Of a stretch of 35,468 nucleotides of DNA, positions 8,906-18,646 are shown piece after piece; the first letter of the stretch is position 1; each line of letters starts with the position of its first letter. A program made the position numbers and the translations under genes. The stretch is from Methylobacter psychrophilus (lineage in GTDB: Bacteria; Pseudomonadota; Gammaproteobacteria; Methylococcales; Methylomonadaceae), in NCBI RefSeq assembly GCF_025583945.1, contig NZ_JAOEGU010000042.1, positions 1-35,468 of the forward strand, given 5' to 3'. A model generated the notes under the pieces. It saw only the letters and a program-made list of their open reading frames with translations. It did no database searches and was not told where the DNA came from.

Positions 8906-9613
8906 ATGAATCAAATAATAGCAGTTGCCTTGGGTGGTGCCAGTGGTGCGGTAATGCGCTTTTTAATATCCTCGGGGCTTTATCAGTGGCTGGGCAGAGG
9001 CTTTCCTTATGGCACCCTGGTTGTTAATGTACTGGGTTCTTTTTTAATCGGCTTACTCACCGAAGCCCTTATTCTGCAACGCATCCCTATGACCCTGGAA
9101 TACAGGGCGGCAATACTGGTTGGTTTTATTGGTGCGTTTACCACGTTTTCCACTTTTTCCCTGGAAACGATCTACTTGCTGGAGCAGGGCAGTTTAAACA
9201 AGGCGGCTTTAAATGTGATCGTCAGTTTGCTGGGCTGTTTATTGGCGGTATGGATCGGCTTGTTGTGTGGCAGAACATTATTTCTTTATTCGGGGGGCAT
9301 GATTCACTGGAGCGGCGGAGTTATTCCTTTCGCGTTATTGATAGTCAATGCCATAGGCGCTTTTTTGATTGGCATTGTGGCGACTATTTTATTACAGAAA
9401 GTTGCACTTTCCATGGAATATCGCGCCGCTATCATGGTAATCATGATCGGTACTTATTTAACCTTGTCCGGTTTGTATTTAATTTTGTTTTTGATTGAGC
9501 ACGGCTATTCATTTGAGGCCCACACCAACTTAATGTTGGGTACTTTTGTCGGTAACGGCCTTAGTTGCCTTTTAGTTATTTGGCTGGGTTTATTAGTGGG
9601 TAAGCAGATATGA
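8906..9613 (+). CDS. crcB: Double-domain CrcB/Fluc fluoride channel (single-chain fusion)
   Basis: Fluc channels export fluoride across the inner membrane. The usual bacterial protein is ~125 residues with four membrane helices and works as an antiparallel dimer. This one is 235 residues and holds two repeats. Repeat 1 (1-127) is canonical: GGASGAVMRF with R18, N41 in VVNVLGSF, and a Phe-box FTTFSTFS (78-85). Repeat 2 (139-235) copies helices 2-4 of repeat 1: IVNAIGAFLIG with N148, and EYRAAIM (171-177) matching EYRAAIL (65-71). It has no counterpart of helix 1, and its Phe-box has become YLTLSGLY. That gives seven helices, and the missing helix would flip repeat 2 relative to repeat 1. It is coupled to DUF190 by an ATGA overlap. 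No fluoride riboswitch is seen upstream. Confidence 0.9.
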   Translation: MNQIIAVALGGASGAVMRFLISSGLYQWLGRGFPYGTLVVNVLGSFLIGLLTEALILQRIPMTLEYRAAILVGFIGAFTTFSTFSLETIYLLEQGSLNKAALNVIVSLLGCLLAVWIGLLCGRTLFLYSGGMIHWSGGVIPFALLIVNAIGAFLIGIVATILLQKVALSMEYRAAIMVIMIGTYLTLSGLYLILFLIEHGYSFEAHTNLMLGTFVGNGLSCLLVIWLGLLVGKQI

Positions 9614-9927
9614 ACACAACAACCGTTACTATTGCCAGAATTTATACGCTGGAAGGGAATGACCAGTTAAACAAGGCGTTAGATATTCTGCGCGATGAAG
9701 AAAAAATTTTTGGTGTCACCATCATTCGTGGTATCGCTGGTTTTGGTGAAAACCGTGAGGTGCATACTTCATCGCTGCTGACCTTGTCACTGGAACTGCC
9801 GTTGATTATAGAGTTTTATGATGAGCCCGAAAAAGTGGCAAAAGCCATAAAAACGCTAACATCCCGGCTTGATCTTAAACATATTGTTAGCTGGCAGGCG
9901 ACAGCTTATAGCGATAGTGCCGTTTAA
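9610..9927 (+). CDS. DUF190 family protein (PII-like fold)
   Basis: Small 105-residue cytoplasmic protein of the DUF190 family, which has a ferredoxin-like, PII-resembling fold and is often encoded beside crcB. The typical segments are visible: ARIYTLEGN near the start, GVTIIRGIAGFGENREVHTSS (37-57), and LPLIIEFYDEPEKV. Its ATG overlaps the stop of the fused crcB, so it is translationally coupled. A role as a ligand-sensing partner of the fluoride channel is a reasonable inference but unproven. Confidence 0.88.
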   Translation: MNTTTVTIARIYTLEGNDQLNKALDILRDEEKIFGVTIIRGIAGFGENREVHTSSLLTLSLELPLIIEFYDEPEKVAKAIKTLTSRLDLKHIVSWQATAYSDSAV

Positions 9928-9932
9928 TCTTT

Positions 9933-11021
9933 ATGCCTTGTTCTCTGCCTTTTACTGCCATTGATACGACGTTATTTCCGGCAAACTATGCATCCGGCCG
10001 GCAGCGCTGGTTAGCTGAGTTAAACAATACCATGCGCTATCGTTCTTATCCTTGTTCGGGTAACAGTCCACAAGGTGAAGCCCTGTTTACCGACACCGTC
10101 TGGATTGGCCCGGAAGATGCCAGCAAGGTTATCGTTTTAATTTCGGGTACACATGGTGTTGAAGGTTTTGCCGGTAGTGCGATAGAAACAGATATCCTGC
10201 GGTTATTGGCTGGCGGACAGCTTGTTATATCCGCTGATACTGCACTATTAATGGTACATGCCTTAACGCCTTGGGGTTATGCCTGGCTGCGCCGCTGTGA
10301 TGCCGATGGGGTTGATCTTAATCGCAATGTAGTCGATTTCTCGAAGCCCTTACCTGAAAACAGCGGTTATGAAATACTTAAACCGGCTTTGTTGTTGGCC
10401 GATACACAGCAACGCCAGCGTGTTTTTGCCGATTTTGCACAGACGCATGGTCGTGAGGCTCTGGAAAAAGCTATCAGCGGAGGACAATATACCGATCCCG
10501 CCGGTCCTTTCTATGGGGGCCAAGTTCCTGCACATGGCCGACTGGTTATTGACGATTTACTGTCCAGGTATTTTTTGCAACAACGCGATTTAGCTGTTAT
10601 TGATATACATACCGGGCTGGGTTCTTTTGGTTATGGTGAAATCATTTGTGACCATCAACCGGACAGTCCGGCAATAAAAGTGGCGCGTCAGTGGTATGGC
10701 GAATCAGTAACCTTACCTTGGTTGGGTACTTCCAGTTCGGTGCCTAAACTGGGCTTACTGGATTATGCCTGGCATGCCATTATGAATGAACGTAGTTGCT
10801 ACATCACGCTTGAATTTGGTACTTACCGAACTGATCAATTATTTGAAGTGTTACTGCGTGATCATCAACTTTGGGCGCAACCGGGTAATGATTTGGCTAG
10901 GCAGCAACATAGTCAATTAATGCGTCAGCACTTTTTCCCGCAAGATAAAGCTTGGCAGGAAATGGTGTTGTTTCGCGCCAGACAAGTCATTAACCAGGCA
11001 TTGCGGGGAGTCTCTGCTTGA
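9933..11021 (+). CDS. DUF2817 family protein, M14-carboxypeptidase-like
   Basis: The 362-residue protein matches DUF2817, a family related to zinc carboxypeptidases of the M14/succinylglutamate-desuccinylase type. Predicted zinc ligands are H74 and E77 in SGTHGVEGFAGS and H227 in DIHTGLG. VDLNRN (127-132) supplies the Asn-Arg pair that binds substrate carboxylates in M14 enzymes. No signal peptide is evident, so it is likely cytoplasmic and acts on a peptide or amidated amino acid; the substrate is unknown. It begins five bases after DUF190 and its stop overlaps the next start. Confidence 0.85.
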   Translation: MPCSLPFTAIDTTLFPANYASGRQRWLAELNNTMRYRSYPCSGNSPQGEALFTDTVWIGPEDASKVIVLISGTHGVEGFAGSAIETDILRLLAGGQLVISADTALLMVHALTPWGYAWLRRCDADGVDLNRNVVDFSKPLPENSGYEILKPALLLADTQQRQRVFADFAQTHGREALEKAISGGQYTDPAGPFYGGQVPAHGRLVIDDLLSRYFLQQRDLAVIDIHTGLGSFGYGEIICDHQPDSPAIKVARQWYGESVTLPWLGTSSSVPKLGLLDYAWHAIMNERSCYITLEFGTYRTDQLFEVLLRDHQLWAQPGNDLARQQHSQLMRQHFFPQDKAWQEMVLFRARQVINQALRGVSA

Positions 11022-12118
11022 CTGTTTTAATTCGTAATGCTCAATTTACCGATCTTAATGAGCTGGTAGCACTGGAAACGGCTTGTTTTGAAACCGATAG
11101 ATTGAGTCGACGCAGCTTTAAACACTGGCTGGCAGCAGACCATCGGGCTTTACTGGTTGCTGAAGTAGCCAAAGCCATTGCCGGTTATATTCTGATTATT
11201 TATCATCCAGGTACAAGACTGGCCAGAATATATTCGATAGCAGTGTTTTCTCAATATCGAGGCTTGGGTCTTGCCAAACAACTGATGGTTGCAGGCGAGC
11301 AGGCCGCTAATGAGGATGGCCGGTTATATTTGCGCCTTGAAGTCAGTGCGGATAATAATGCGGCAATAAAACTATACGAAACGTTGGGTTATCAAAAATT
11401 CGGGATATATCGTGATTATTATCAAGATCATAAAGATGCCCTGCGTTATCAAAAACGCATTCGTCGCTATCGTGATACCTTGCAATACCGGTCAGTACAC
11501 TGGTTAAGACAAACGACCCCTTTTACTTGTGGGCCGGCAGCATTGATGATGGCGATGCATGCCATTAACAAGTCTTATCAGCCCTCACAGGAAGAAGAAA
11601 TCAATTTATGGCGCGAGGCAACCACTATTTTCATGACTTCAGGGCACGGAGGCTGCCATCCGATTGGTTTGGCATTAGCGGCCAAGCGTCGGCAATTTTC
11701 TGTTGAAGTATGGATAAACCAAACCGGCACGTTATTTATTGATGGCGTGCGACATGAAGAAAAAAAACAGATCGTTGAATTGGTTGATACTTGCTTTAAG
11801 CGTCAGGCAGCAGAGCAGGGCATTACCCTGCATTTTGCCAATATTACCCAAAATGAACTGATTGCTGCATTCAAGGCCGGTGCCATTCCGGTGATATTAA
11901 TTAGTACCTTTTTATTGGATAGAAAAAAAGCGCCGCACTGGGTAGTTATGAGCGGTTTTGATGATGATTGTCTGTATATGCATGATCCTGATCCTGACGA
12001 TGGACGGCAGAGTGAAATTGATTGCCAGTTTATTCCGATTGCCCGAGAGGATTTTGACCGGATGTCCTGTTTTGGTAAAAACAGATTACGGACGGCAGTG
12101 ATAATTTGGTCTGAGTAG
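11018..12118 (+). CDS. GNAT acetyltransferase fused to C39-like cysteine peptidase
   Basis: Two-domain protein of 366 residues. The N-terminal ~145 residues are a RimI-like GNAT domain with the acetyl-CoA loop QYRGLGLA (79-86). The C-terminal part is a papain-like C39 peptidase fold: oxyanion Gln165, nucleophile Cys171 in TCGPA, His307 in PHWVV and Asp323 in MHDPD. All four key positions are present, so the protease is probably active. The start is TTG at 11018, chosen because GGGGA lies at a good distance upstream and the TTGA overlap couples it to the DUF2817 gene. This domain fusion occurs in other proteobacteria; its substrate is unknown. Pairing with a carboxypeptidase-like gene suggests successive processing and N-acetylation of a peptide (inference). 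Confidence 0.85.
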   Translation: MTVLIRNAQFTDLNELVALETACFETDRLSRRSFKHWLAADHRALLVAEVAKAIAGYILIIYHPGTRLARIYSIAVFSQYRGLGLAKQLMVAGEQAANEDGRLYLRLEVSADNNAAIKLYETLGYQKFGIYRDYYQDHKDALRYQKRIRRYRDTLQYRSVHWLRQTTPFTCGPAALMMAMHAINKSYQPSQEEEINLWREATTIFMTSGHGGCHPIGLALAAKRRQFSVEVWINQTGTLFIDGVRHEEKKQIVELVDTCFKRQAAEQGITLHFANITQNELIAAFKAGAIPVILISTFLLDRKKAPHWVVMSGFDDDCLYMHDPDPDDGRQSEIDCQFIPIAREDFDRMSCFGKNRLRTAVIIWSE

Positions 12119-12133
12119 CGCCTGCAGAAACAA

Positions 12134-12148
12134 TCAATTTTAAATTGA
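12134..12148. terminator. Weak AT-rich dyad between convergent genes
   Basis: TCAATTT-T-AAATTGA is a perfect dyad in the 72-base gap between the convergent GNAT/C39 and diguanylate cyclase genes. A bidirectional terminator role is plausible from its position, but the stem has little GC. Confidence 0.3.
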
Positions 12149-12190
12149 CGTTACTATTTTGTTGCCATATCGACTCAATGCCTGATTATT

Positions 12191-13903
12191 CTAATTATAA
12201 AACCGAATTGAATTTCGCCCAGCCTCTTTAGCTTCATACATTGCGGCATCTGCCCACTCCATGATGTCATCCTGATTGCCCTCATGGTTGATAAGCGCTA
12301 CGCCAATACTGGCAGTGCAGTCATGTTCGACCGTTATATCTGACTGTCCGTGGTGACTAATGATTAATCGATACGGTTTTGACAAAATATGGCGTATCTT
12401 TTCTGCAACAATAGTGGTCTGTAATATAGACTTGGCTTTATCTACATCCAGTTCATTAAGCATCACGACAAACTCGTCACCACCGAATCGCGCTACGGTA
12501 TCATGCTCACGTACACAATTTTTCAGTCGACTGGCAACTTCAATCAGCAGTAAATCACCAATCACATGTCCATGTGTGTCATTGAGCGACTTAAAATTAT
12601 CCAAATCTATGAACATCACGGCGATATGACAATGACTGCGTTTACCTGCAGAGATTGCCTGAGTTAAGCGGTCACGAAGCAGGAGGCGGTTAGCCAATTT
12701 GGTCAGCGGGTCATAAAAGGCCAACTGACGCACTTGCTCTTCCATCTGCTTACGTTCAGTAATGTCGGTATGGGTACCAATCATACGTAATGGTTTGGCA
12801 TCTACGTCGTAACTGACAATCATGCCCCTGCCAAGTATCCATTTGTAGCTATTGTCCTTACATCTCAAGCGGTATTCAACGACATAGATTTCAGTCTTTC
12901 CACCAAGGTATGCCTGCATCTTTTCTGCCACAATTAACAGGTCATCGGGATGAATACGCGTTAGCCATTGATCGTTGGTTGGTAGAATGCCGTCTTCGGT
13001 ATACCCCAACATTTCTTTCCAACGCTTGGAATACTTCGCCTCGTTGGTCTGAATATTCCAATCCCAAACTCCATCACCCGAACCTTCGATGGCAAATTTC
13101 CAGCGAAATTCACTTTCCTTTAAGGCATTTTCACTCTGTTTACGCTTGGTAATATCACGTATAACGCCTTGTATGACAGGACTGCCGTCAATTTCCATAG
13201 CGCAAAGCAGTATTTCGGCTGGAAAGCTCTGATCGGTATCGACTCGTTTGTGCATCCATTCAAAACGATAGCTGCCTTTGGCCATCGCTATCATGATGTA
13301 TCGATTAGCCAACTCTGTGGAGTTTTTGCCGCAAGGCTGTTGTGCAGGAGATAAATCAGCAAGATGCAAAGAACAAAAGTTTTTCTGGTTAGCGCAACCA
13401 AACATTGCCAACGCGGCTTTGTTGCAATCAAACAAGCCTTGTTCATTTAACAACATTACTGCATCGCTGGTGGAATCATAAAGAGTCCGAAGTTTTATTT
13501 CGGATCTACGTAACTCTTCATAAGCTTTTATACGCTCGGTGAGATCACGCCACACTGCGTACAAAATTAATTCATTATCCATCATTACCGGCGTCAACAT
13601 TACTTCAACAGGAACAATCAAGCCATTGTAATGCTTGTGATTCCATTCAAAGCAGTGAAATCCTGTTTGTACGGCAATGGCAATCATTTCTTCGGCTTTC
13701 TCTTCCGAAGACTGGCCATCTGCTTGAAACTCGGGAGAAATATCACTGGGCCGCTGATTAAGAAAATAAGACTTGGTTGGGTAGGCTAGCAGTTTCAAGG
13801 TTGCAGCATTGCAGTCTATGAAACGACCATTTTTGAGTAAAACCATAGGATCGTTTACACTTTCAAAAAGGATGCGGTAAATGTTCTCATTTTCATGCGA
13901 CAT
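12191..13903 (-). CDS. Diguanylate cyclase with three PAS domains
   Basis: Soluble sensor enzyme that makes c-di-GMP. Three PAS domains follow each other: NIYRILFESVNDPMVLL onward; LRTLYDSTSDAVMLLNEQG onward; and a PAS_3-type with FAIEGSGDGVWDWNI and a PAC segment ending in GTHTDITERK. A full GGDEF domain follows, with FIDLDNFKSLND, signature GGDEF and an upstream RxxD inhibitory site (REHD) at the correct spacing. An in-frame ATG at 13957 would add 18 residues; I prefer 13903 (MSHENEN) because AGCAGG precedes it at a suitable distance, while nothing like a ribosome site precedes 13957. No membrane segment or EAL domain is present. The sensed signal is unknown. Confidence 0.9.
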   Translation of the reverse strand: MSHENENIYRILFESVNDPMVLLKNGRFIDCNAATLKLLAYPTKSYFLNQRPSDISPEFQADGQSSEEKAEEMIAIAVQTGFHCFEWNHKHYNGLIVPVEVMLTPVMMDNELILYAVWRDLTERIKAYEELRRSEIKLRTLYDSTSDAVMLLNEQGLFDCNKAALAMFGCANQKNFCSLHLADLSPAQQPCGKNSTELANRYIMIAMAKGSYRFEWMHKRVDTDQSFPAEILLCAMEIDGSPVIQGVIRDITKRKQSENALKESEFRWKFAIEGSGDGVWDWNIQTNEAKYSKRWKEMLGYTEDGILPTNDQWLTRIHPDDLLIVAEKMQAYLGGKTEIYVVEYRLRCKDNSYKWILGRGMIVSYDVDAKPLRMIGTHTDITERKQMEEQVRQLAFYDPLTKLANRLLLRDRLTQAISAGKRSHCHIAVMFIDLDNFKSLNDTHGHVIGDLLLIEVASRLKNCVREHDTVARFGGDEFVVMLNELDVDKAKSILQTTIVAEKIRHILSKPYRLIISHHGQSDITVEHDCTASIGVALINHEGNQDDIMEWADAAMYEAKEAGRNSIRFYN

Positions 13904-13957
13904 ATATTTTACCTGCTGCTTATTGTCTATTCCGACTTTTGCAATCTTCTCGATCAT

Positions 13958-14347
13958 TTATATCATTTATACCATGCTGTTGTTGTCAGGAATGATATTT
14001 CATTAATCTCTGGTAAGTCTAGTAATTTTTAATAGGTATTACGGAACAATACTTAAGAGATGCCTTGCTACTTCAGTTGGCAATGGTTATTTAGACAAAG
14101 TACTTGCTCGCGGTTCGTTTCTTTTAGCGCCTACTATCCCTATATTTTAGCTCCAGAGCTTGGAAAATTGGACTGCCAAGATAGAAAGCCCTCAATTCAT
14201 TGTCTGGCGTGCCTTGAGCCGTTAGTTTTTAAGGTGCGCACCGCATGGTACGCCCAGAAAATAATATCACTTAATCAACGAAGATATTTATAACATCTCT
14301 TCAATGGATGGCATTTATCCCGGCTTGGTTGGTAGCCATAAAAATAA
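13958..14347. other. Gene-free gap between serS and the PAS-GGDEF gene
   Basis: About 390 bases without a supportable gene. A 77-codon frame at 14060-14293 (plus) has no ribosome binding site and no recognisable domain. The stretch lies beyond the serS stop (serS reads leftwards) and before the start of the cyclase gene, so it should hold the serS terminator and cyclase promoter, but I see no strong match to either. Confidence 0.5.
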
Positions 14348-15640
<1,293 letters not shown>

Positions 15641-15805
15641 TTACCTTTATAAGTCATATTGCAGGAAGGGTTGATTATTTTTTAAGTGATTGTTTTGTAA
15701 CTAGCTATTCAGTAAGTACTTGTCATTTGGCAAGCGCTTTGAGAAACATTTATTATGTGCTTACATGATACACGATGGGCTTGCCTGAGAAAACAGCAGT
15801 CATAA

Positions 15806-15828
15806 AAAACCGTATGAATTACGGTTTT
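15806..15828. terminator. Hairpin with T-rich flank
   Basis: A perfect 9-bp stem AAAACCGTA/TACGGTTTT with a five-base loop has A and T runs on both sides, so it could end transcription in either direction. There is no gene directly upstream of it on either strand, so its purpose is unclear; it may mark the end of a lost gene or small RNA. Confidence 0.35.
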
Positions 15829-16101
15829 GTTAGGCGCTTAAAATGTAACTCCGGGCAGTTATTTATTACCCGGAATACGAAAGATTTTCAAAGCTTATGC
15901 TTGGGTGATTTTTAGGTATCGACTTATCACCAATAAGTTGCCAGAAAATATCGATAAACTCTTTAATTTGCTGCCGCTCTATTTATTTAAAATAACCCTT
16001 CAGTTTTAAAAATAAAAGCTAATATAAGTATTCAGCAACGTATTATGGTTCGTCTGCTATATAATAAAACCTTCGAGCAAACGATACATGAGTATCTGCA
16101 A

Positions 16102-16147
16102 AAAAATTATGTTATATCGCCACTGTCCCAGTGGCTTGATAATTTTT
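16102..16147. promoter_or_regulatory. Two-tier hairpin upstream of the membrane GGDEF gene
   Basis: The outer arms AAAAATTAT (16102-16110) and ATAATTTTT (16139-16147) enclose an inner 7-bp stem GCCACTG/CAGTGGC (16119-16125 and 16129-16135) with a TCC loop. The arrangement resembles a bidirectional intrinsic terminator, or a leader structure about 90 bases upstream of the 16240 start. No riboswitch class was recognised. Confidence 0.35.
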
Positions 16148-16239
16148 ATTGGAATAACTCATTACCTGTGTAATACCGACTGTGTAGGAATACAAATGTC
16201 TATTCAACTTAATGTTTCTATTGATTATCGGGTAAAGCA

Positions 16240-17412
16240 TTGACTTTTGATATCCGCACCATGTTGATGACAATGTCCTTGCTGACTTTGCTATTTTCCG
16301 GCCTGCTGATACTGGCTGGATTACATGTCGGTAACGCCCGTGGCGTACAGCAATGGGCACTGGGTAGTTTATATATCGGTTTGGGGCTTTGTTCTGCTTA
16401 TATTCAGCAAGGGCCAATTTACAATACATGGCTTTTGGTATTTGCAGCAACCTTATTGGCAGGAGGATTGGGCTTACAATTAAATGGCATACAGGTTTTC
16501 AAGACAGGGCGCTACAATAAGTATATTCCATGGTTATTGGCCGGATTAATGTTTATTCAAAATACCTGGTTTGTTGTTATTGATCCCGACATTCATGCCA
16601 GAGTCATCGCTAATTCACTACTTTACGCATTGGGTAACGCCGCTTGTGCTCAAGCTTTGTTTATTCGTGTAGAGCAACCGTTGCGTACTGCGTATTGGTT
16701 TACTGGTATGTCGTTTGCAATATTTGCGACATTACTGCTGACCAGAGCGATAACGGTTTTTAACGCACAACCCGACACTTATAGTCTTTATTCACCGGCA
16801 GTTTTTAATACTGTATCGGTTTTTATCGGCATCATGTCGGAAATGTGTGTAACCTTCGGCTTTGTGTTGATGCTAAATTCCCGGTTGGCCGCAGAGCTAC
16901 AAAAACTGGCATTGCTTGATCCGCTGACTGGGGCACTTAACAGGCGTAGTTTGGAACAAGAGGCTGATCGCCTGTCCGCGCGTTGCACCCGTACCGGAGA
17001 TACAATGGCAGTCATGATGATTGATGTGGATAATTTCAAGTCCATTAACGACCGTTATGGCCATCCAGTCGGAGACGCGGTATTAATACATCTGGCTGAG
17101 GTGGCGCAAAAAACCATTCGTAGAGACGACTATTTCGCTCGTTACGGAGGCGAAGAATTCTGTATTCTGCTACCGTCTACCAGTGAGAAAGATGCCTGGA
17201 TATTAGCTGAACGTCTTCGTCAAACCTATGCTGACATGATGATGAAGTTCAATGGAAAAGTTCTGCACAGTACCATTAGCATCGGTGTTTCTGATTCACT
17301 ACATGTCGGTGTGGAATTTACCTTGTTAATAGCTGCAGCAGACCAGGCAATGTATATTGCCAAACAAAAGGGTCGTAATCGGGTAATGCTGCATTCATCC
17401 TGTTTAGGTTAA
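16240..17412 (+). CDS. Membrane-bound diguanylate cyclase
   Basis: Makes c-di-GMP at the inner membrane. The N-terminal ~212 residues contain about seven hydrophobic segments (roughly 8-28, 38-55, 62-83, 95-114, 122-142, 152-171 and 188-212), a membrane sensor region I cannot assign to a named class. The GGDEF domain follows from residue 222, with MIDVDNFKSIND, the signature GGEEF (303-307) and an intact RxxD inhibitory site R294/D297. It starts at TTG 16240; the ATG at 16261 is an alternative that would shorten it by seven residues. No partner gene is adjacent. Confidence 0.88.
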   Translation: MTFDIRTMLMTMSLLTLLFSGLLILAGLHVGNARGVQQWALGSLYIGLGLCSAYIQQGPIYNTWLLVFAATLLAGGLGLQLNGIQVFKTGRYNKYIPWLLAGLMFIQNTWFVVIDPDIHARVIANSLLYALGNAACAQALFIRVEQPLRTAYWFTGMSFAIFATLLLTRAITVFNAQPDTYSLYSPAVFNTVSVFIGIMSEMCVTFGFVLMLNSRLAAELQKLALLDPLTGALNRRSLEQEADRLSARCTRTGDTMAVMMIDVDNFKSINDRYGHPVGDAVLIHLAEVAQKTIRRDDYFARYGGEEFCILLPSTSEKDAWILAERLRQTYADMMMKFNGKVLHSTISIGVSDSLHVGVEFTLLIAAADQAMYIAKQKGRNRVMLHSSCLG

Positions 17413-17557
17413 ATTACTGAATATTTTCCTGAAAAATTATTTTATTGGGTTAATAAATCGGTGTTTGTTTAGTGCAGTTACATATACCAATCACCTTAAC
17501 GGTAACATATTGATGCGCCACGACTGGAAATGCTGATTAAAGGATTGTCGTGTCTTT

Positions 17558-18010
17558 TTAGTTAGTACGGGTACGTGAAGTTGCCTTTGCCAAGGCATCA
17601 TCGGCCTCATGCCAGCCTTCGCAGCTGTTGCGCCCCCGATAGCCTCTTGTCATGTTAATCAGGCTTTTGGCTTTGGCATAGAGCATAAAAAACAGCAGAA
17701 TCAGACTTTTTTTCCATGGCGAAATGGGTGAGTGACTGCATATTAGTTTGTCGTCATACAAGCCGTTATCTATCATTCTAATCGCTCCCAAAGCATGGAT
17801 TTTTACCGTTGTGCCGAATGGAAGTTGCGGTCCCAGCACGACGGCATCCAGAAAATCACCGTCCATTCCCATAAATGCCGGAATTGAGCCATAGTTAAAC
17901 GGGCAAGGCAGGGGAGAGATAAAATCTATTTCTCCTGTCGAACCCCGCTTCAAAAAACTGCCTCGGGGTATCTCAATGATAACGTCAACTAAAGGGGCTT
18001 CTTTGTACAT
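17558..18010 (-). CDS. Inorganic pyrophosphatase (family I, short form)
   Basis: Hydrolyses pyrophosphate to phosphate. The 150-residue protein keeps the family I landmarks: EIPRGS near residue 13, PCPFNYGSIP, the metal-binding DGDFLD (matching the usual DGDPxD), and D(x4)DDK in MIDNGLYDDK. The C-terminal half is basic and diverges from the ~175-residue E. coli type, which is usual for this short subgroup. It is not obviously in an operon, although dedA lies just upstream on the same strand with a 39-base gap. Activity is inferred from the metal ligands. Confidence 0.8.
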   Translation of the reverse strand: MYKEAPLVDVIIEIPRGSFLKRGSTGEIDFISPLPCPFNYGSIPAFMGMDGDFLDAVVLGPQLPFGTTVKIHALGAIRMIDNGLYDDKLICSHSPISPWKKSLILLFFMLYAKAKSLINMTRGYRGRNSCEGWHEADDALAKATSRTRTN

Positions 18011-18049
18011 ATTTATTCAATTCATTGCGGGTTAGTTTGTCGAAAATTG

Positions 18050-18646
18050 TTACTTTTTCGACAAGCGACCATTGCGTTTTTGTAAGAAATGCTGCTCCAA
18101 TTTTTGAAAATAAGCATAAATTCCATAAGCAAATCCTGCCGCTATTGGCAGCGCCAAATACCAGTGTTCTTTGGCAGTAGCCAATAAGGTTAATATTTCA
18201 GCGCCATAGTAATAAGCCGGCGTTACAGTAATTGCAGCCCATACCCATGCGCTGATAAGATTAATCAAGGCAAACTTTTTTGCCGAATATTTGGTGATAC
18301 CGATCGACATCGGAATGACTGTACGCAAGCCATACATATAGCGCTGCATAAAAATAATGGGCCAGCCATATTTTTTTAACAGCAAATGTGCAATTGCAAA
18401 TTTACGCCGCTGTTTATGCAGTTTGCGTTGAATAAAACCTTTATTAAAGCGGCCTATATAGAAATAGATTTGATCGCCGGTAAAACCACCCAGACCCGCC
18501 ACAAAAACCGTCACGAAGTAATCCATGTCGCCGGTATGAGACATGATTCCACCCATGATCAGGCCCATTTCTCCTTCTACTATGCTCCACAGGAATAAAA
18601 TAACGTAACCGTATTCCTTAAGCCAGCCAATAAATAGTTCTTCCAT
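18050..18646 (-). CDS. DedA-family membrane protein
   Basis: Integral-membrane protein of 198 residues in the DedA/SNARE-associated family, members of which recycle undecaprenyl phosphate or maintain membrane potential. Typical features are the N-terminal re-entrant region with EGEMGLIMGG, GFTGDQIYFYIGR, and the basic RYMYGLRTVIPMSIGI segment, followed by hydrophobic helices to the C-terminus. The C-terminal tail is strongly basic. It precedes the pyrophosphatase gene on the same strand, so the two are probably co-transcribed. Confidence 0.87.
   Translation of the reverse strand: MEELFIGWLKEYGYVILFLWSIVEGEMGLIMGGIMSHTGDMDYFVTVFVAGLGGFTGDQIYFYIGRFNKGFIQRKLHKQRRKFAIAHLLLKKYGWPIIFMQRYMYGLRTVIPMSIGITKYSAKKFALINLISAWVWAAITVTPAYYYGAEILTLLATAKEHWYLALPIAAGFAYGIYAYFQKLEQHFLQKRNGRLSKK

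Noticed and set aside
8904-8910. Fluoride riboswitch ahead of crcB
   Set aside because: crcB begins two bases after orn, and nothing resembling the fluoride aptamer is seen there or ahead of orn.
14060-14293. 77-codon frame between serS and the PAS-GGDEF gene
   Set aside because: No ribosome site, no domain, and Cys/Trp-rich composition typical of a chance frame.
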